A stretch of DNA of 64,000 nt, taken from contig QAMH01000006.1 in the NCBI GenBank assembly GCA_003149935.1, forward strand, positions 1-64,000. The letters run 5' to 3'. This document shows, one piece after another, positions 7,449-16,176 of the stretch (positions within the stretch are counted from its first letter, which is position 1; the number at the start of each line of letters is the position of its first letter). Source of the stretch: Coriobacteriia bacterium. GTDB lineage: Bacteria; Actinomycetota; Coriobacteriia; Coriobacteriales; QAMH01. The notes beneath the pieces are model-generated. The model saw nothing but the letters and a program-made list of their open reading frames with translations. It had not been told where the DNA came from and made no database searches. Position numbers and translations under genes: made by a program.

Positions 7449-8768
7449 CTACACGATGCCCAGGTTGGCCATGATGATCATGACGATCAATGCGCACAGA
7501 CCGGCGCCGATGGAGATGGCGGCGATGTACTTGTAGGAATTCTTGTGCGTGAGCTTCATGGCTGAGAGCATGCCGAACATGGCGCCCGAGTTAGGCAGCG
7601 CACCACCGATGGTGGCAGAAGTCGCGATGATCTTCGCGAGCGCGGCGGGATCGACGCCCGTGGCCAGGTAGGGCTGCAGGAAGTTCTGGGCGATGATGCC
7701 CACGGCACCCGAGCCGGAACCCATGATGCCACCGAGAGCAGCGGCCATGGTGGCGGCGGACACGTAGGTGCCGCCGGGCATGTTGAAGATGGCCTCGTAG
7801 ATGACCGAGAAGCCGATGGATGCGGCGGCAACGGTGCCGACGCCGACAGCGGCGGAGGTGAAGACCGCAGGGCCAACACCGGCAACGGCGCCTGCGCCGA
7901 GGGAATCCTTGACGCTCGGCACGAACTTGAAGAAGCAGGCGATCGAGGCGATGATGCCGACAAGCATGCCGATGTAGACGACGTTCTTCATGCCCGTCGC
8001 GGATAGGCCGATGATGGTGGCGATGAGCAGGATGAGCGGCAGCAGCGACAGGAACAGGTTGGGGATGTTCTTGTCCTCCTCGACCTCGATGTCGTCCTCG
8101 GTTGCCACGAAGTGCTCACCACGAGCCTGAGCGCGCTTGAGCGAGAACTTGATGATCAGGCAGCTGATCACGATGGCGATGATGGAGCCCACGATGCCCA
8201 TGATGGGAGCGGCCGTGAGCGATACGCCGCAGCCGTTGGCCGCGTTGATCCAGGCGATAGCCGGTACACCCGGGATCATCGCCATGGTGAACGAGCAGGT
8301 ACCCAGCGTCCAAGCTGCGCAGAACAGCGGCCAGGGGATGTCGCACTCGCGGAACATCGGACGTGCCAGCGGGATGAGCGCGAACATGGCGACGAACATC
8401 GAGATGCCCGCATAGGTGAGCAGCGCGCCGATGAGCGAGATGCCGAGAAGCACCATGTAGGGGCTCTTGGTTCCCACCTTGTTCATGATTGCCTGCGCGA
8501 TGGATTTCGCGGCACCCGACTTGTCCATGAACTCGCCCATGATGGCGCCGCCCATGAAGATGATCAGGTTACCCCTCAAGAATCCGGCCAAGCCGGTGAC
8601 GTACGACGTTTCGGTGCCCACCATGGAGCTCATGATGTCCATGCCATTGGTGAGCGCGATAACGATGGCAGTCACGATCGAGGTGATCAGCACGTTCCAG
8701 CCCCTCATGGCTGCAACGACGAAGAACACCAAGCCCACGACGATGCCTATAACTCCAATCCATTCCAT
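7449..8768 (-). CDS. GntP-family permease
   Basis: A 439-residue membrane protein with about twelve helices, of the GntP (gluconate/hydroxy acid:H+ symporter) family. Seen: an N-terminal MEWIGVIGIVVGLVFF helix, LRGNLIIFMGGAIMGEFMDKSGAA typical of the family, and a C-terminal half with GGALPNSGAMFGM. Family members import small hydroxylated carboxylates such as gluconate or hydroxybutyrate. GAGGAGG lies 7 bases before the ATG. It lies 143 bases after the ferredoxin subunit of molybdoenzyme operon 1, with a hairpin between, suggesting it imports the substrate or exports the product of that enzyme. Confidence 0.85.
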   Translation of the reverse strand: MEWIGVIGIVVGLVFFVVAAMRGWNVLITSIVTAIVIALTNGMDIMSSMVGTETSYVTGLAGFLRGNLIIFMGGAIMGEFMDKSGAAKSIAQAIMNKVGTKSPYMVLLGISLIGALLTYAGISMFVAMFALIPLARPMFRECDIPWPLFCAAWTLGTCSFTMAMIPGVPAIAWINAANGCGVSLTAAPIMGIVGSIIAIVISCLIIKFSLKRAQARGEHFVATEDDIEVEEDKNIPNLFLSLLPLILLIATIIGLSATGMKNVVYIGMLVGIIASIACFFKFVPSVKDSLGAGAVAGVGPAVFTSAAVGVGTVAAASIGFSVIYEAIFNMPGGTYVSAATMAAALGGIMGSGSGAVGIIAQNFLQPYLATGVDPAALAKIIATSATIGGALPNSGAMFGMLSAMKLTHKNSYKYIAAISIGAGLCALIVMIIMANLGIV

Positions 8769-8830
8769 TACATATCCTCCTCAGGTTTCTCCTAAAACAA
8801 AGCTTCGAAAGCTTTACCGGTGCCCCAGAT

Positions 8831-8890
8831 TGGCGTGCGCTTCGGGCTAAGCGGCCCTAGCGTGCCGTGCAGCGCCCGAAGCAAACGCCA
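8831..8890 (-). terminator. Intra-operon hairpin (attenuator or processing site)
   Basis: An interrupted inverted repeat: TGGCGT (8831-8836) plus GCTTCGGGC (8839-8847) pair with GCCCGAAGC (8874-8882) plus ACGCCA (8885-8890). It lies between the ferredoxin gene and the GntP-type permease. There is no T-run, so partial termination or RNA stabilisation is more likely than full termination. Confidence 0.6.
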
Positions 8891-8911
8891 AGGTGAGGTG
8901 CCGGGGAAGCT

Positions 8912-9655
8912 TTACGCCATGTCGTTGCGCGTCGCGCGCATCAGCTCGGCGTTGTTCGCGTGCTTCATGACAAGCTCGTCACGGCGAATCGTTCCCTCAT
9001 CGAAGGTCGTGAGGTCCTCCTCGCTCTCGAACATCGTCCCCAGGTCGCCACGCTGCTGGTTGAGCCTGATGGCCTCATCCACGTCATAGGGGATGAGCGG
9101 CGTCTTCTCGCGTGGGTTCCAAATGATGAAAGCGGGTTTGGTCGCGTCCGGAGCGGGCATGCCCTCACACTGGCGCACGTCACCGTACTTCTCGATGAGT
9201 TCGTCGAGCGGGCCAAAGTCAAAGGCGCGTAGCGGGCAGCTCGCGGTGCAGGCGGGCTGCATGCCCTCGGCAAGACGATCGACGCACATGGTGCACTTGC
9301 TCATCTTGGCGCCCTGCTCGTCGCTCGCGAACTTGGGCGATCCATAGGGGCATGCCTCGTAGCACTTGCGGCAGCCCTCGCACTTGTCCTGGTCCACCAG
9401 GACCGCGCCGAACTCGTCTTCCTTGTAGATGGCGCCGTTGGGGCACACCTTCATGCAAGACGGGTCCTCGCAATGGGCGCACGGGAAGGCCAGGGCGTTC
9501 AGGCGGATGTTGGGGAAGGTTCCCTTCTCCCATTCGTAGACGGTCATCCACTTCTCGGCGCCCGGCTCGATGTCGTTCCAGTCCTTGCAGGCGATGCTGC
9601 ATGCCTGGCAGGCGTAGCAGCGGTTCATGTCGAACATAAATCCGTATTGGGTCAT
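8912..9655 (-). CDS. DmsB-type four-cluster ferredoxin subunit
   Basis: A 247-residue electron-transfer subunit for the adjacent molybdoenzyme. Four cysteine groups fit four [4Fe-4S] clusters: CYACQACSIAC, CAHCEDPSCMKVCP, CEGCRKCYEACP and CTMCVDR...PACTASCP. No signal peptide or membrane segment, so the complex should be cytoplasmic. It is longer than typical DmsB (about 205) by a charged C-terminal tail of about 40 residues containing FESEEDLTTFDEG. GGAAAGGAGG precedes the ATG. It follows the catalytic gene by 26 bases. No NrfD/DmsC membrane anchor is encoded in the operon, so the electron donor is unknown. Confidence 0.95.
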   Translation of the reverse strand: MTQYGFMFDMNRCYACQACSIACKDWNDIEPGAEKWMTVYEWEKGTFPNIRLNALAFPCAHCEDPSCMKVCPNGAIYKEDEFGAVLVDQDKCEGCRKCYEACPYGSPKFASDEQGAKMSKCTMCVDRLAEGMQPACTASCPLRAFDFGPLDELIEKYGDVRQCEGMPAPDATKPAFIIWNPREKTPLIPYDVDEAIRLNQQRGDLGTMFESEEDLTTFDEGTIRRDELVMKHANNAELMRATRNDMA

Positions 9656-9681
9656 TTTCTTTCCTCCTTTCCAGGCTTCCG

Positions 9682-12363
9682 CTAGGCGTACTCGCCGGGA
9701 GTCGTGGGATTGGATGCCGCGGCGTTGAGCTGAGCTTGGGCCTCGGCGCTCATGAACGCGACCTCATGGGCCTTGTCGGCCTGGGCGAGCTTCTCGCGTA
9801 CGCCGATAGCGACCTTCGCGCCGCGCATGCCGCCACGGGCGGCTTCGGTGCCGTATCCTTCGGCATCGCCGTCGGCCACCTTCTCGACCTCGCACAGTCC
9901 GGCGATGATGAGCGCGCCCAGGATGTGGGGCAGGTGACCGTCATCGAGCAAGATGTTGGGCGTGCCGCGCATGTCCTGGCCAAAGGCGTTCATCTCGGCG
10001 TCCTCGCCGTTGGTCTGGTACCAGGAGCCGTGGTGGACGGCCGCGGTGCCGGGCATGCAGCGGTTGGTGACGTAGGCCGGCAGGATTGCCTCGCCACGGT
10101 CGGAGTAGACGCGGCACAGGTCGCCGTCCTTGATGCCGCGGGCCTGGGCATCCACGCCCGAGATCCACACGCCATGACGGTAGACATCCTCGCGCATGAA
10201 GGGGTTGTTGTCGTTGCTCGAATGCTGACGGTAGACGGAGACGGGCGTGACGACGGAAAGCGGATACTTCTTGACCTTGGGGTTGTAGAAGCCGTCGTTA
10301 CTGGCAGATCCGATGTCGCCCTCCACATAGCTGGGGCTCCACACCGGCATGGGCTCGATCTGGCCGCGCCAGCGCGACTCGGTCATGTCGTGGGTCTCGA
10401 CGAAGCGGGAATAGGGCTCGATCTTGCCCGTCGGCGTGTAGAAGGGGCTCTCGCCGGCGTCCATGGCCGACTTGAAGGGGTAGTAGGGCTCGTCGATCTC
10501 GGTGCGAACGACCGGGCTGGCGTTGAAGTCCTCCCAGGTCTGGATCTCCTCTTTCCCGAGGGCGATGAGATAGCCATCGTCGATCCACTTCTCGACGGCC
10601 TCCTTGTAGACCTTCTCCTGCTCGTCGACCCAGTCTTCCCACTCCACGTCCTTCATGCGGGGGTTGTAGCCCTCGACGACCTCGTCGCCCAGGCGCTTGG
10701 CGATCTGGGTCCAGACCCATTCCTTGGAGCGGACCTCACCGGGGAACTCCGCGCCACGTGCGCAGAAGGTGAAGTAGTTGCGCATGCCGTTGGGGCCGCT
10801 GACGAAGCGCTGGTGGCCGTACATGTACTCGTCCATGCCCTCGAACTGCCACACGGGAGCCGGCAGGATGATGTCGCACAGCTCGGCGGTGGGCTGGTTC
10901 ATGTGCCACTGGAAGCCCCAGTTGAACTTCGTGTCGGCCATGCCCTTGAAGCGTTTGTTCACGTTCGAGTGATTGTTGGCGTAGTTGTTCTCGAAGATGA
11001 TCATCTGGATGTTGGGCAGGGGGCTGTCGTTGGTAGGCGAGCCGATGAGGTGACGGAACTCGCTTTCGGTGATGCGGCCCTCCCAATAGTCCTTCTGACG
11101 CGCCAGGATCTCGGTGAGGCAGTTGTTGTTGAAGAGCACCGGAACCTTGTAGTCACCCGGATTGCGATGCCAGTCAGCGGTGGGGGTGGGGATGCGTCCC
11201 GGCGTGGGCAGGCACGCACCGGACTCGCAGCCACCGTGAATGGCGATGTTGCCGGTCATGGCCTGCAGGATCATGGAAGCCGACGCGCTGTAATCGCCCA
11301 TGTGGCGCTTGGCGCAGCTGTAGAAGTACTGCAGGTGCACCGGCTGCGACGTGCCATAGAGGCGTGCGAGCTCGCGGATGGTCTCGGCGGGAACCGCGCA
11401 GATGGGGGCGGCCCACTCGGGGGTCTTCTTGATACCGTCTTCGCCTTCGCCCATGACGTAGGCACGCCACTCGTCGAGGCCTTCCTTGTCGACCCACTTC
11501 TCGATGAACTCGTGGTCGAGCATGTCCTCCTCGAAGAGCACCTGCGCGATGGCGAGCATCATGGCCAGGTCAGTGCCGGGGCGGATGGGAATCCACTGGT
11601 CAGCGATGAGCTCTGCCGACTGCGTGTAGCGCGGATCGATGATGATGGTCTTGATGCCGTACTCGTGCGCGAGCTTCATGTAGTAGGACGTCTGCCCGTA
11701 CCACGCCACGACCGGATCCATGCCCCACAGGATGAGGAGCTTGGAATAGAAGATGTCCGGAGCCTCGAAGCCCGGAATCGAGTTTTGCAGGCCACGCGTG
11801 ACCTTGGTCAGATCGACGCCCAGGTGCAGCATCTCGCCGGCTGCATGTCCCGAGGTGGAGTGCTCTCCCCAAGCACCAAAGCCAGCTTCCCACCAAGGTG
11901 CCAGCGGAAAGCCGTTCTTCTCGAAGCTCGGATACTGCGAATGGAAGATGCCATAGGGGCCATATTCGGCTTTGATCTCCTTCATCTTGTCGGCGATGGT
12001 GTCCAGCGCCTCGTCCCAGCTGATGGGTACGAAGTATCCCTTGCCCGGACCCTTTTCCCCGACGCGCTTCATGGGGTGCAGAAGACGCGTCTCGCCGTAG
12101 AGCTCCTTCTTCCAGGAATGGCCCATAGCGCACGGACGTGCCTGGATGTTGCCCTTGAGCAGTTCCTCCCACGCCTTGTCCTCGCGGCTGTCGTTCTTGT
12201 TGATGGAGTCATCGGGTTCGATTGCGAAGATCTTGCCATCCTTCATATGGCATTTCAGAACGCAAGCCGAATCCCAGCAGCCATTTGCCGGACACGAGGT
12301 GTAGAAGATGCGCTCGCCTTCGCGACGCTTCTTGCTCGCATCTATGATGCCCTGCTTGTCCAT
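9682..12363 (-). CDS. Molybdopterin oxidoreductase catalytic subunit (operon 1)
   Basis: An 893-residue DMSO-reductase-superfamily enzyme binding a bis-molybdopterin cofactor. The N-terminus holds an atypical cysteine set, Cys24, 29, 34, 38 and 78 (SCPANGCWDSACVLKC ... RPCAMGH), for an [4Fe-4S] cluster. FVPISWDEALDTIADKM and the C-terminal cofactor domain (from about residue 690, HGVWISGVDAQARGIKDGD) are clear. The EHSTSGHAAGEM stretch is where the Mo ligand is expected and offers a serine. There is no Tat signal, so it acts in the cytoplasm. GGGAGG precedes the ATG. With a ferredoxin subunit, two transporters and a divergent LysR gene, it looks like an inducible enzyme acting on an imported organic compound. 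Substrate unknown. Confidence 0.95.
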   Translation of the reverse strand: MDKQGIIDASKKRREGERIFYTSCPANGCWDSACVLKCHMKDGKIFAIEPDDSINKNDSREDKAWEELLKGNIQARPCAMGHSWKKELYGETRLLHPMKRVGEKGPGKGYFVPISWDEALDTIADKMKEIKAEYGPYGIFHSQYPSFEKNGFPLAPWWEAGFGAWGEHSTSGHAAGEMLHLGVDLTKVTRGLQNSIPGFEAPDIFYSKLLILWGMDPVVAWYGQTSYYMKLAHEYGIKTIIIDPRYTQSAELIADQWIPIRPGTDLAMMLAIAQVLFEEDMLDHEFIEKWVDKEGLDEWRAYVMGEGEDGIKKTPEWAAPICAVPAETIRELARLYGTSQPVHLQYFYSCAKRHMGDYSASASMILQAMTGNIAIHGGCESGACLPTPGRIPTPTADWHRNPGDYKVPVLFNNNCLTEILARQKDYWEGRITESEFRHLIGSPTNDSPLPNIQMIIFENNYANNHSNVNKRFKGMADTKFNWGFQWHMNQPTAELCDIILPAPVWQFEGMDEYMYGHQRFVSGPNGMRNYFTFCARGAEFPGEVRSKEWVWTQIAKRLGDEVVEGYNPRMKDVEWEDWVDEQEKVYKEAVEKWIDDGYLIALGKEEIQTWEDFNASPVVRTEIDEPYYPFKSAMDAGESPFYTPTGKIEPYSRFVETHDMTESRWRGQIEPMPVWSPSYVEGDIGSASNDGFYNPKVKKYPLSVVTPVSVYRQHSSNDNNPFMREDVYRHGVWISGVDAQARGIKDGDLCRVYSDRGEAILPAYVTNRCMPGTAAVHHGSWYQTNGEDAEMNAFGQDMRGTPNILLDDGHLPHILGALIIAGLCEVEKVADGDAEGYGTEAARGGMRGAKVAIGVREKLAQADKAHEVAFMSAEAQAQLNAAASNPTTPGEYA

Positions 12364-12746
12364 ACGTACCTCCCTCTCTTACTTCAATCCCTCACGTTTG
12401 CCATTGCCTTAATGCGGGCATCGGACTTGGGGATTCGCCGACGGAAGAGGAGGTCAGGCGATTATTGGGGGAGCGTCCAGTGTCCGCATAAGGCTATTGC
12501 AAGGCAAATATACGAGGGTTAGATTTTGCTAACTGACGTATTTGCGGATTTGGGTGTTGAGGTTTTGAAAGGGAGATGGAAACTCATGCTTTCATGTAAC
12601 GAATCCTTACAGCGGTTATAAAGGAACGCTGCATCGAATGGGTCGGGCGGCCTAGACAGGGATGGCGATTTTTGTGTTTAATATGTATCTAGTGCGCTAT
12701 TTCAAATACCCTGCCAAAAAGGCATTTGCCAAGCCGGGAGGTTGAC
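12364..12746. promoter_or_regulatory. 383-bp divergent control region, operon 1 / LysR
   Basis: No gene is seen here. It should carry the promoters for the molybdoenzyme operon (leftward) and the LysR gene (rightward). An interrupted dyad GTTAG-N6-CTAAC (12518-12533) has the size of a LysR-type half-site pair and is the best operator candidate. The part from about 12660 to 12715 is AT-rich and could hold the LysR-gene promoter. Confidence 0.5.
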
Positions 12747-13688
12747 ATGCTTTTCGAAGACATCGAACTGCTCATTGTGCTCTCGGAAGCCAAAAGCCTC
12801 TCTCAGGCAGCTGACCAGCTATTCATGTCACGACCGGGTCTATCCCAGAGAATAACGAGCTTCGAGAAGCGCGTGGGACGCAAGCTCTACGACCGCACCT
12901 CCACGGGAATCGTGCCCACCAAGGCGGGAGAGCTCGTCACGACCTTCGCGCGCAACGCCGCGAGTCTCGAGCGTGTCCTGGCGTCCCAACTGGCGGCGAT
13001 CGACGAGCGCTTCGACGCGACGCTTGACGTCGGGATGTGCATCAACGATGGTGTCGCCCTGCTACCCCGTCTCGTCGCCGGTTTCCAGAGAAAGGTGCCC
13101 GATGCGCGCGTGCATCTGGAAGCGGGCTACGAGCCGCAACTGGTGGAGCAGCTCAAGGCCGGCAAGCTCGACTTTGCCATGCTCGAGAACCAGCCCGAGG
13201 AGCCTGGTCTCGAGCTCGAGGTGCTGGGCTACAAGAAGCTCATCTTCATCTGTCCCAACGCCGCGCCCTACAACCGCACCACGCAGCCGATTCCCGTCGA
13301 GACCTTGCTCGACTGGCCCATGATCATCTACGAGTGGGATTCGGGTCGTCACATGGTCGGCAACCGCCATTTTCGGGAGCGCTATGGTCTATCGCTGCAA
13401 GATCACAACATGATCGCCTGCTTCGACACGCATGAGGCCATGGTCGAGAGCGTGAAGGCCGGCCTGGGTTGGGGGACGGTCCCCGAGTGCATCTATAACC
13501 GCTATCGCGATGACCCCGAGATACTGCGGTTCACCGTCAACACGGCACCCATGTGGTATCCCGTCTCGCTTGCATGGAGCAAGGAGCACGTGCTCACCCG
13601 CTCGGCGCAGGACTTCATCGACTTCATCCGCGAGAACGTTCCCGAGGGCTACTTCAAGACCGACGTCGAGGCGTACATCAATTCGTGA
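12747..13688 (+). CDS. LysR-family regulator of molybdoenzyme operon 1
   Basis: A 313-residue LysR-type regulator with an N-terminal winged helix (residues 1-60: SLSQAADQLFMSRPGLSQRITSFEKRVG) and a periplasmic-binding-like effector domain (about 85-300). The ATG at 12747 was chosen over the earlier in-frame codon at 12726 because GGGAGG lies just upstream. It is transcribed divergently from the molybdoenzyme operon, the classic position for a LysR activator that senses the operon's substrate. The C-terminal domain reads GWGTVPECIYNRY, a typical ligand-domain stretch, but gives no clue to the effector. Confidence 0.93.
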   Translation: MLFEDIELLIVLSEAKSLSQAADQLFMSRPGLSQRITSFEKRVGRKLYDRTSTGIVPTKAGELVTTFARNAASLERVLASQLAAIDERFDATLDVGMCINDGVALLPRLVAGFQRKVPDARVHLEAGYEPQLVEQLKAGKLDFAMLENQPEEPGLELEVLGYKKLIFICPNAAPYNRTTQPIPVETLLDWPMIIYEWDSGRHMVGNRHFRERYGLSLQDHNMIACFDTHEAMVESVKAGLGWGTVPECIYNRYRDDPEILRFTVNTAPMWYPVSLAWSKEHVLTRSAQDFIDFIRENVPEGYFKTDVEAYINS

Positions 13689-13699
13689 TGATGACCCCT

Positions 13700-13869
13700 G
13701 TCGTTTCGAGCATAATGGCGAGATTCCTCCGCTGCGGGACCTTCGGTCCCTCCGGTCGGAATGACAAACGGGAGGCATTTTCGCCCCCCCCTGTCATTTC
13801 GAGCGGAGCGAACGCCCCCCCCCTGTCATTTCGAGCGGAGCGAACGCAGTGAGCGCAGTCGAGAAATCC
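13700..13869. repeat. Dispersed TGTCATTTCGAGC repeats
   Basis: The region between the convergent LysR and TorD-type genes holds a complete imperfect palindrome (TGTCGTTTCGAGC at 13700 to GTCGGAATGACA near 13765), then two left ends (TGTCATTTCGAGCGGAGCG), the second continuing to GCAGTCGAGAAATCCC. The same element recurs at 22130-22177 and 33970-34146. No coding function is visible. Confidence 0.85.
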
Positions 13870-14565
13870 CTATCGGTAAAACCGCGGTTCGATGACGTCG
13901 AGGGAGAGCGCGTCCTGGATGCCGAGCAACGTCAAGCGAGTGAGCGCGGCGAGCCCGTCGAAGAAGTCGCTCGTGGTCGCGTCTTGCATGAGTGCGAGGA
14001 AATGCGGCGCCCAGGTGAGCAGGTGATGCTGCAGGTAATCTCCGAGCAGCTCCGGTCGGTTATCCGCGAGCCAGGCCATGAGCTCGAGCATCGTCCCGAT
14101 GTGGTCCTCGGGTTCCTCTGATTCGCCTCGGCGGACCTGTATCCCGTTCTTTCGTAGCCATTCGCGTAGTTCGAGTGTCGAGAAGCCGAAGATGACCTGG
14201 TCGCGGTCGGTGTATACCGACCCCCAGGGCGGGGCAGCCTTCTTTGCCGGACCGACGAAGAGACGCCGGTACTCGTCGGCAAGCGATGACGTGGCGGCCA
14301 GCGACTCGTTGTCCACGGCGAGTTCGTCCTCGAAGCGTTTGGCGCCCCTGACCATATCGGCGATGGGACCGCTTGCCTCGTCGGGTGTCACGAAGGGCCA
14401 TTCCTCGCACAACACGGCGGCGTCCGATCGCGCCAAGGCGACGTACAGTGCCTCCACCTTCTCGCGGTCGAGCAGAGGGTCGTATCTGAAGAAGGGACCG
14501 AGCGTTCTGCCTGCAAAGGCAATGCCCGCAAGCGTCTCCTCGTCGATCGTCTGTTGTTCGGTCAT
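13870..14565 (-). CDS. TorD/DmsD-type molybdoenzyme maturation chaperone
   Basis: A 231-residue, largely helical cytoplasmic protein of the TorD/DmsD family, which binds the Tat signal of a molybdoenzyme and holds it for cofactor insertion before export. Seen: an EYRRLFVGPAKKAAPPWGSVYTD segment corresponding to the family's conserved Y-x-x-L-F-x-G-P ... P-W-x-S-v-Y signature, and a C-terminal helical bundle. ATG at 14565 has GAGG 7 bases upstream; a GTG at 14595 lacks a binding site. It is the last gene of the DmsABC-type operon and its client is almost certainly the Tat-tagged catalytic subunit encoded at 16177-18663. Confidence 0.92.
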   Translation of the reverse strand: MTEQQTIDEETLAGIAFAGRTLGPFFRYDPLLDREKVEALYVALARSDAAVLCEEWPFVTPDEASGPIADMVRGAKRFEDELAVDNESLAATSSLADEYRRLFVGPAKKAAPPWGSVYTDRDQVIFGFSTLELREWLRKNGIQVRRGESEEPEDHIGTMLELMAWLADNRPELLGDYLQHHLLTWAPHFLALMQDATTSDFFDGLAALTRLTLLGIQDALSLDVIEPRFYR

Positions 14566-14639
14566 GCTGCCGCCTCGTTTTCTCGGATCGCTCACATGCT
14601 AGGGCCGGTTTGAATGCAGACCAGCCCGTTGCCACGCTC

Positions 14640-14677
14640 CATGGGGACAAGGCCGTTTGCACAGTCCCGTCCCCATG
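14640..14677. repeat. Small inverted repeat upstream of the chaperone gene
   Basis: CATGGGGAC (14640-14648) pairs with GTCCCCATG (14669-14677) across a 20-base loop, in the gap between the membrane anchor gene and the chaperone gene. It could reduce readthrough to the chaperone gene; there is no T-run. Confidence 0.6.
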
Positions 14678-14685
14678 TGCGTTTG

Positions 14686-15543
14686 CTACAGGCCAATGCC
14701 TATCTGCACGCCGTAGAAGATACCACGCGCGAGGAAGATGGCGACGAGCGCGATGATGGTTCCGCACGTGAGCCAGCCGGTGCGCTTGGCACCCTTGCCA
14801 AGAAACGCCGTGGCGACGGCGACGATCGAAAACGCGATCGTGAGCGCGAGTGGGACGATGAGCGTGCCGGTGTTGGCGGCAACGTCGATCATTGCGCTCT
14901 TTGCGCTTGCTCCCATACCGAACAGCACGGCCGTACCAATGACGAGCACGAGGCCACCGAGCATGGCAAGCAGCCTGATCCTGCCGTCGGCTTCGCCCTC
15001 AAGCGGCGTGTCCCTGACCGACATGTTGAGTATCGCACCACCCAACAACGCACCGCCGAGGAGCATCGCGCCGAGCACCTGCACGGTTCCCCAGGGGCTA
15101 TTCCAGATGGGGATGGCGGGCAACGCATAGGCGAGGCCCATCATGATGCAGGAGATGAGGCCGAAGAGCGCCACCACGCCCGAGAACACGACGCGCGGTC
15201 CGTGCTTTTCCAGCTTGCCCGCAAGCGCGACGAGCCAGTAGACGAGGGCGAGCACGAGAAACACGCAGAACGCCACGATCTCGTTGGTCATGGGCGAGGC
15301 GCCGATCGTGTTGACGATGTTGAACGCGTGCATCGGGTCGCCCAGGTGGAAGAACGCGCAGATGAGGGCGACCACGCAGAAGACGATCGGCACGACCGTC
15401 AGCTTGTCGAGCCGCTTGATGCTGCCGGCTCCCATGGACTTGTTGATGTAGATAGCGCAGAACATTGCGACGAAGGCACCGATGCCCACCGAGGCAAGCG
15501 TCGTGAACAGCGCCAATGGAAGTTCCTTGATTACCGCATCCAT
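14686..15543 (-). CDS. dmsC: DmsC-type membrane anchor subunit
   Basis: A 285-residue polytopic protein with about eight hydrophobic helices of the DmsC family. It anchors the exported reductase to the membrane and passes electrons from menaquinol to the ferredoxin subunit. Seen: an N-terminal ELPLALFTTLASVGIGAF helix and FFHLGDPMHAFNIVNTIGASPMTNEI, the conserved family segment near the quinol site. GAGGAGG lies before the ATG at 15543. It follows the ferredoxin gene by 3 bases, so the two are probably translated together. Confidence 0.93.
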   Translation of the reverse strand: MDAVIKELPLALFTTLASVGIGAFVAMFCAIYINKSMGAGSIKRLDKLTVVPIVFCVVALICAFFHLGDPMHAFNIVNTIGASPMTNEIVAFCVFLVLALVYWLVALAGKLEKHGPRVVFSGVVALFGLISCIMMGLAYALPAIPIWNSPWGTVQVLGAMLLGGALLGGAILNMSVRDTPLEGEADGRIRLLAMLGGLVLVIGTAVLFGMGASAKSAMIDVAANTGTLIVPLALTIAFSIVAVATAFLGKGAKRTGWLTCGTIIALVAIFLARGIFYGVQIGIGL

Positions 15544-15546
15544 GAG

Positions 15547-16167
15547 CTAGACCTCCTCTGGGTTCGAAACGTATCCGGACTCGACGTACGGGAGCTCGGA
15601 TGCCGGTGATGGCTTGATGATGAAGTTGGGCTGCGTCATCGACGGGTTCACCAGCGGGTAGATCTGCCGCACGTCACCGTACTTGGCCTTGAGTTCCTCG
15701 ATGGGGCCGCTGTCGAGCGCGCGCAGCGGACAGGCACTCACGCACACGGGTGTCTTGCCCGCATCCAGGCGCTCCCAGCACGCCTCGCATTTGACGGCAT
15801 GACCGCTCTCGTGGTCGATTTGCGGCGAGTTGTATGGGCAGGCCATGACGCAGTAGCCGCATCCCATGCACTTGGTGGTGTCCACCTTGACGATGCCGTC
15901 CTTGGGATCCTTGTGCATGGCGGTCGTGGGGCAGACGTCCACGCAAGCCGGGTTATCGCAGTGCTGGCAGCCGATGGAGAGGTGGTAGAGGAAGTTGTCC
16001 GTCTCGTAGGCGCCGTTCTGCTCGCCCTTCCATTGCCCGCCCTCGACGTCGTACACCTTGCGTCGCGCGATGTCGAGCGGGGAGTCGTAGTAGTCCTTGC
16101 ACGCCATCACACAGGTCTTGCATCCCGTGCAGCGCGTGTTGTCGTAGAAGAATCCGTATTGAGCCAT
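15547..16167 (-). CDS. dmsB: DmsB-type four-cluster ferredoxin subunit
   Basis: A 206-residue subunit, the usual DmsB length. It carries four cysteine groups for [4Fe-4S] clusters (CTGCKTCVMACKD, CQHCDNPACVDVCP, CMGCGYCVMACPY, CEACWERL...PVCVSACP) and moves electrons from the DmsC anchor to the molybdenum subunit. It has no signal of its own; in this family it is carried through the Tat system with the catalytic subunit. AGAGGTGA precedes the ATG. It lies 9 bases after the catalytic gene. Confidence 0.96.
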   Translation of the reverse strand: MAQYGFFYDNTRCTGCKTCVMACKDYYDSPLDIARRKVYDVEGGQWKGEQNGAYETDNFLYHLSIGCQHCDNPACVDVCPTTAMHKDPKDGIVKVDTTKCMGCGYCVMACPYNSPQIDHESGHAVKCEACWERLDAGKTPVCVSACPLRALDSGPIEELKAKYGDVRQIYPLVNPSMTQPNFIIKPSPASELPYVESGYVSNPEEV

Positions 16168-16176
16168 GATTCACCT

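Noticed and set aside
9736..12522. A 928-codon open frame on the plus strand opposite the operon 1 molybdoenzyme
   Set aside because: It mirrors the codon structure of the real gene on the other strand (GC-rich third positions), has no domain signature and no ribosome binding site.
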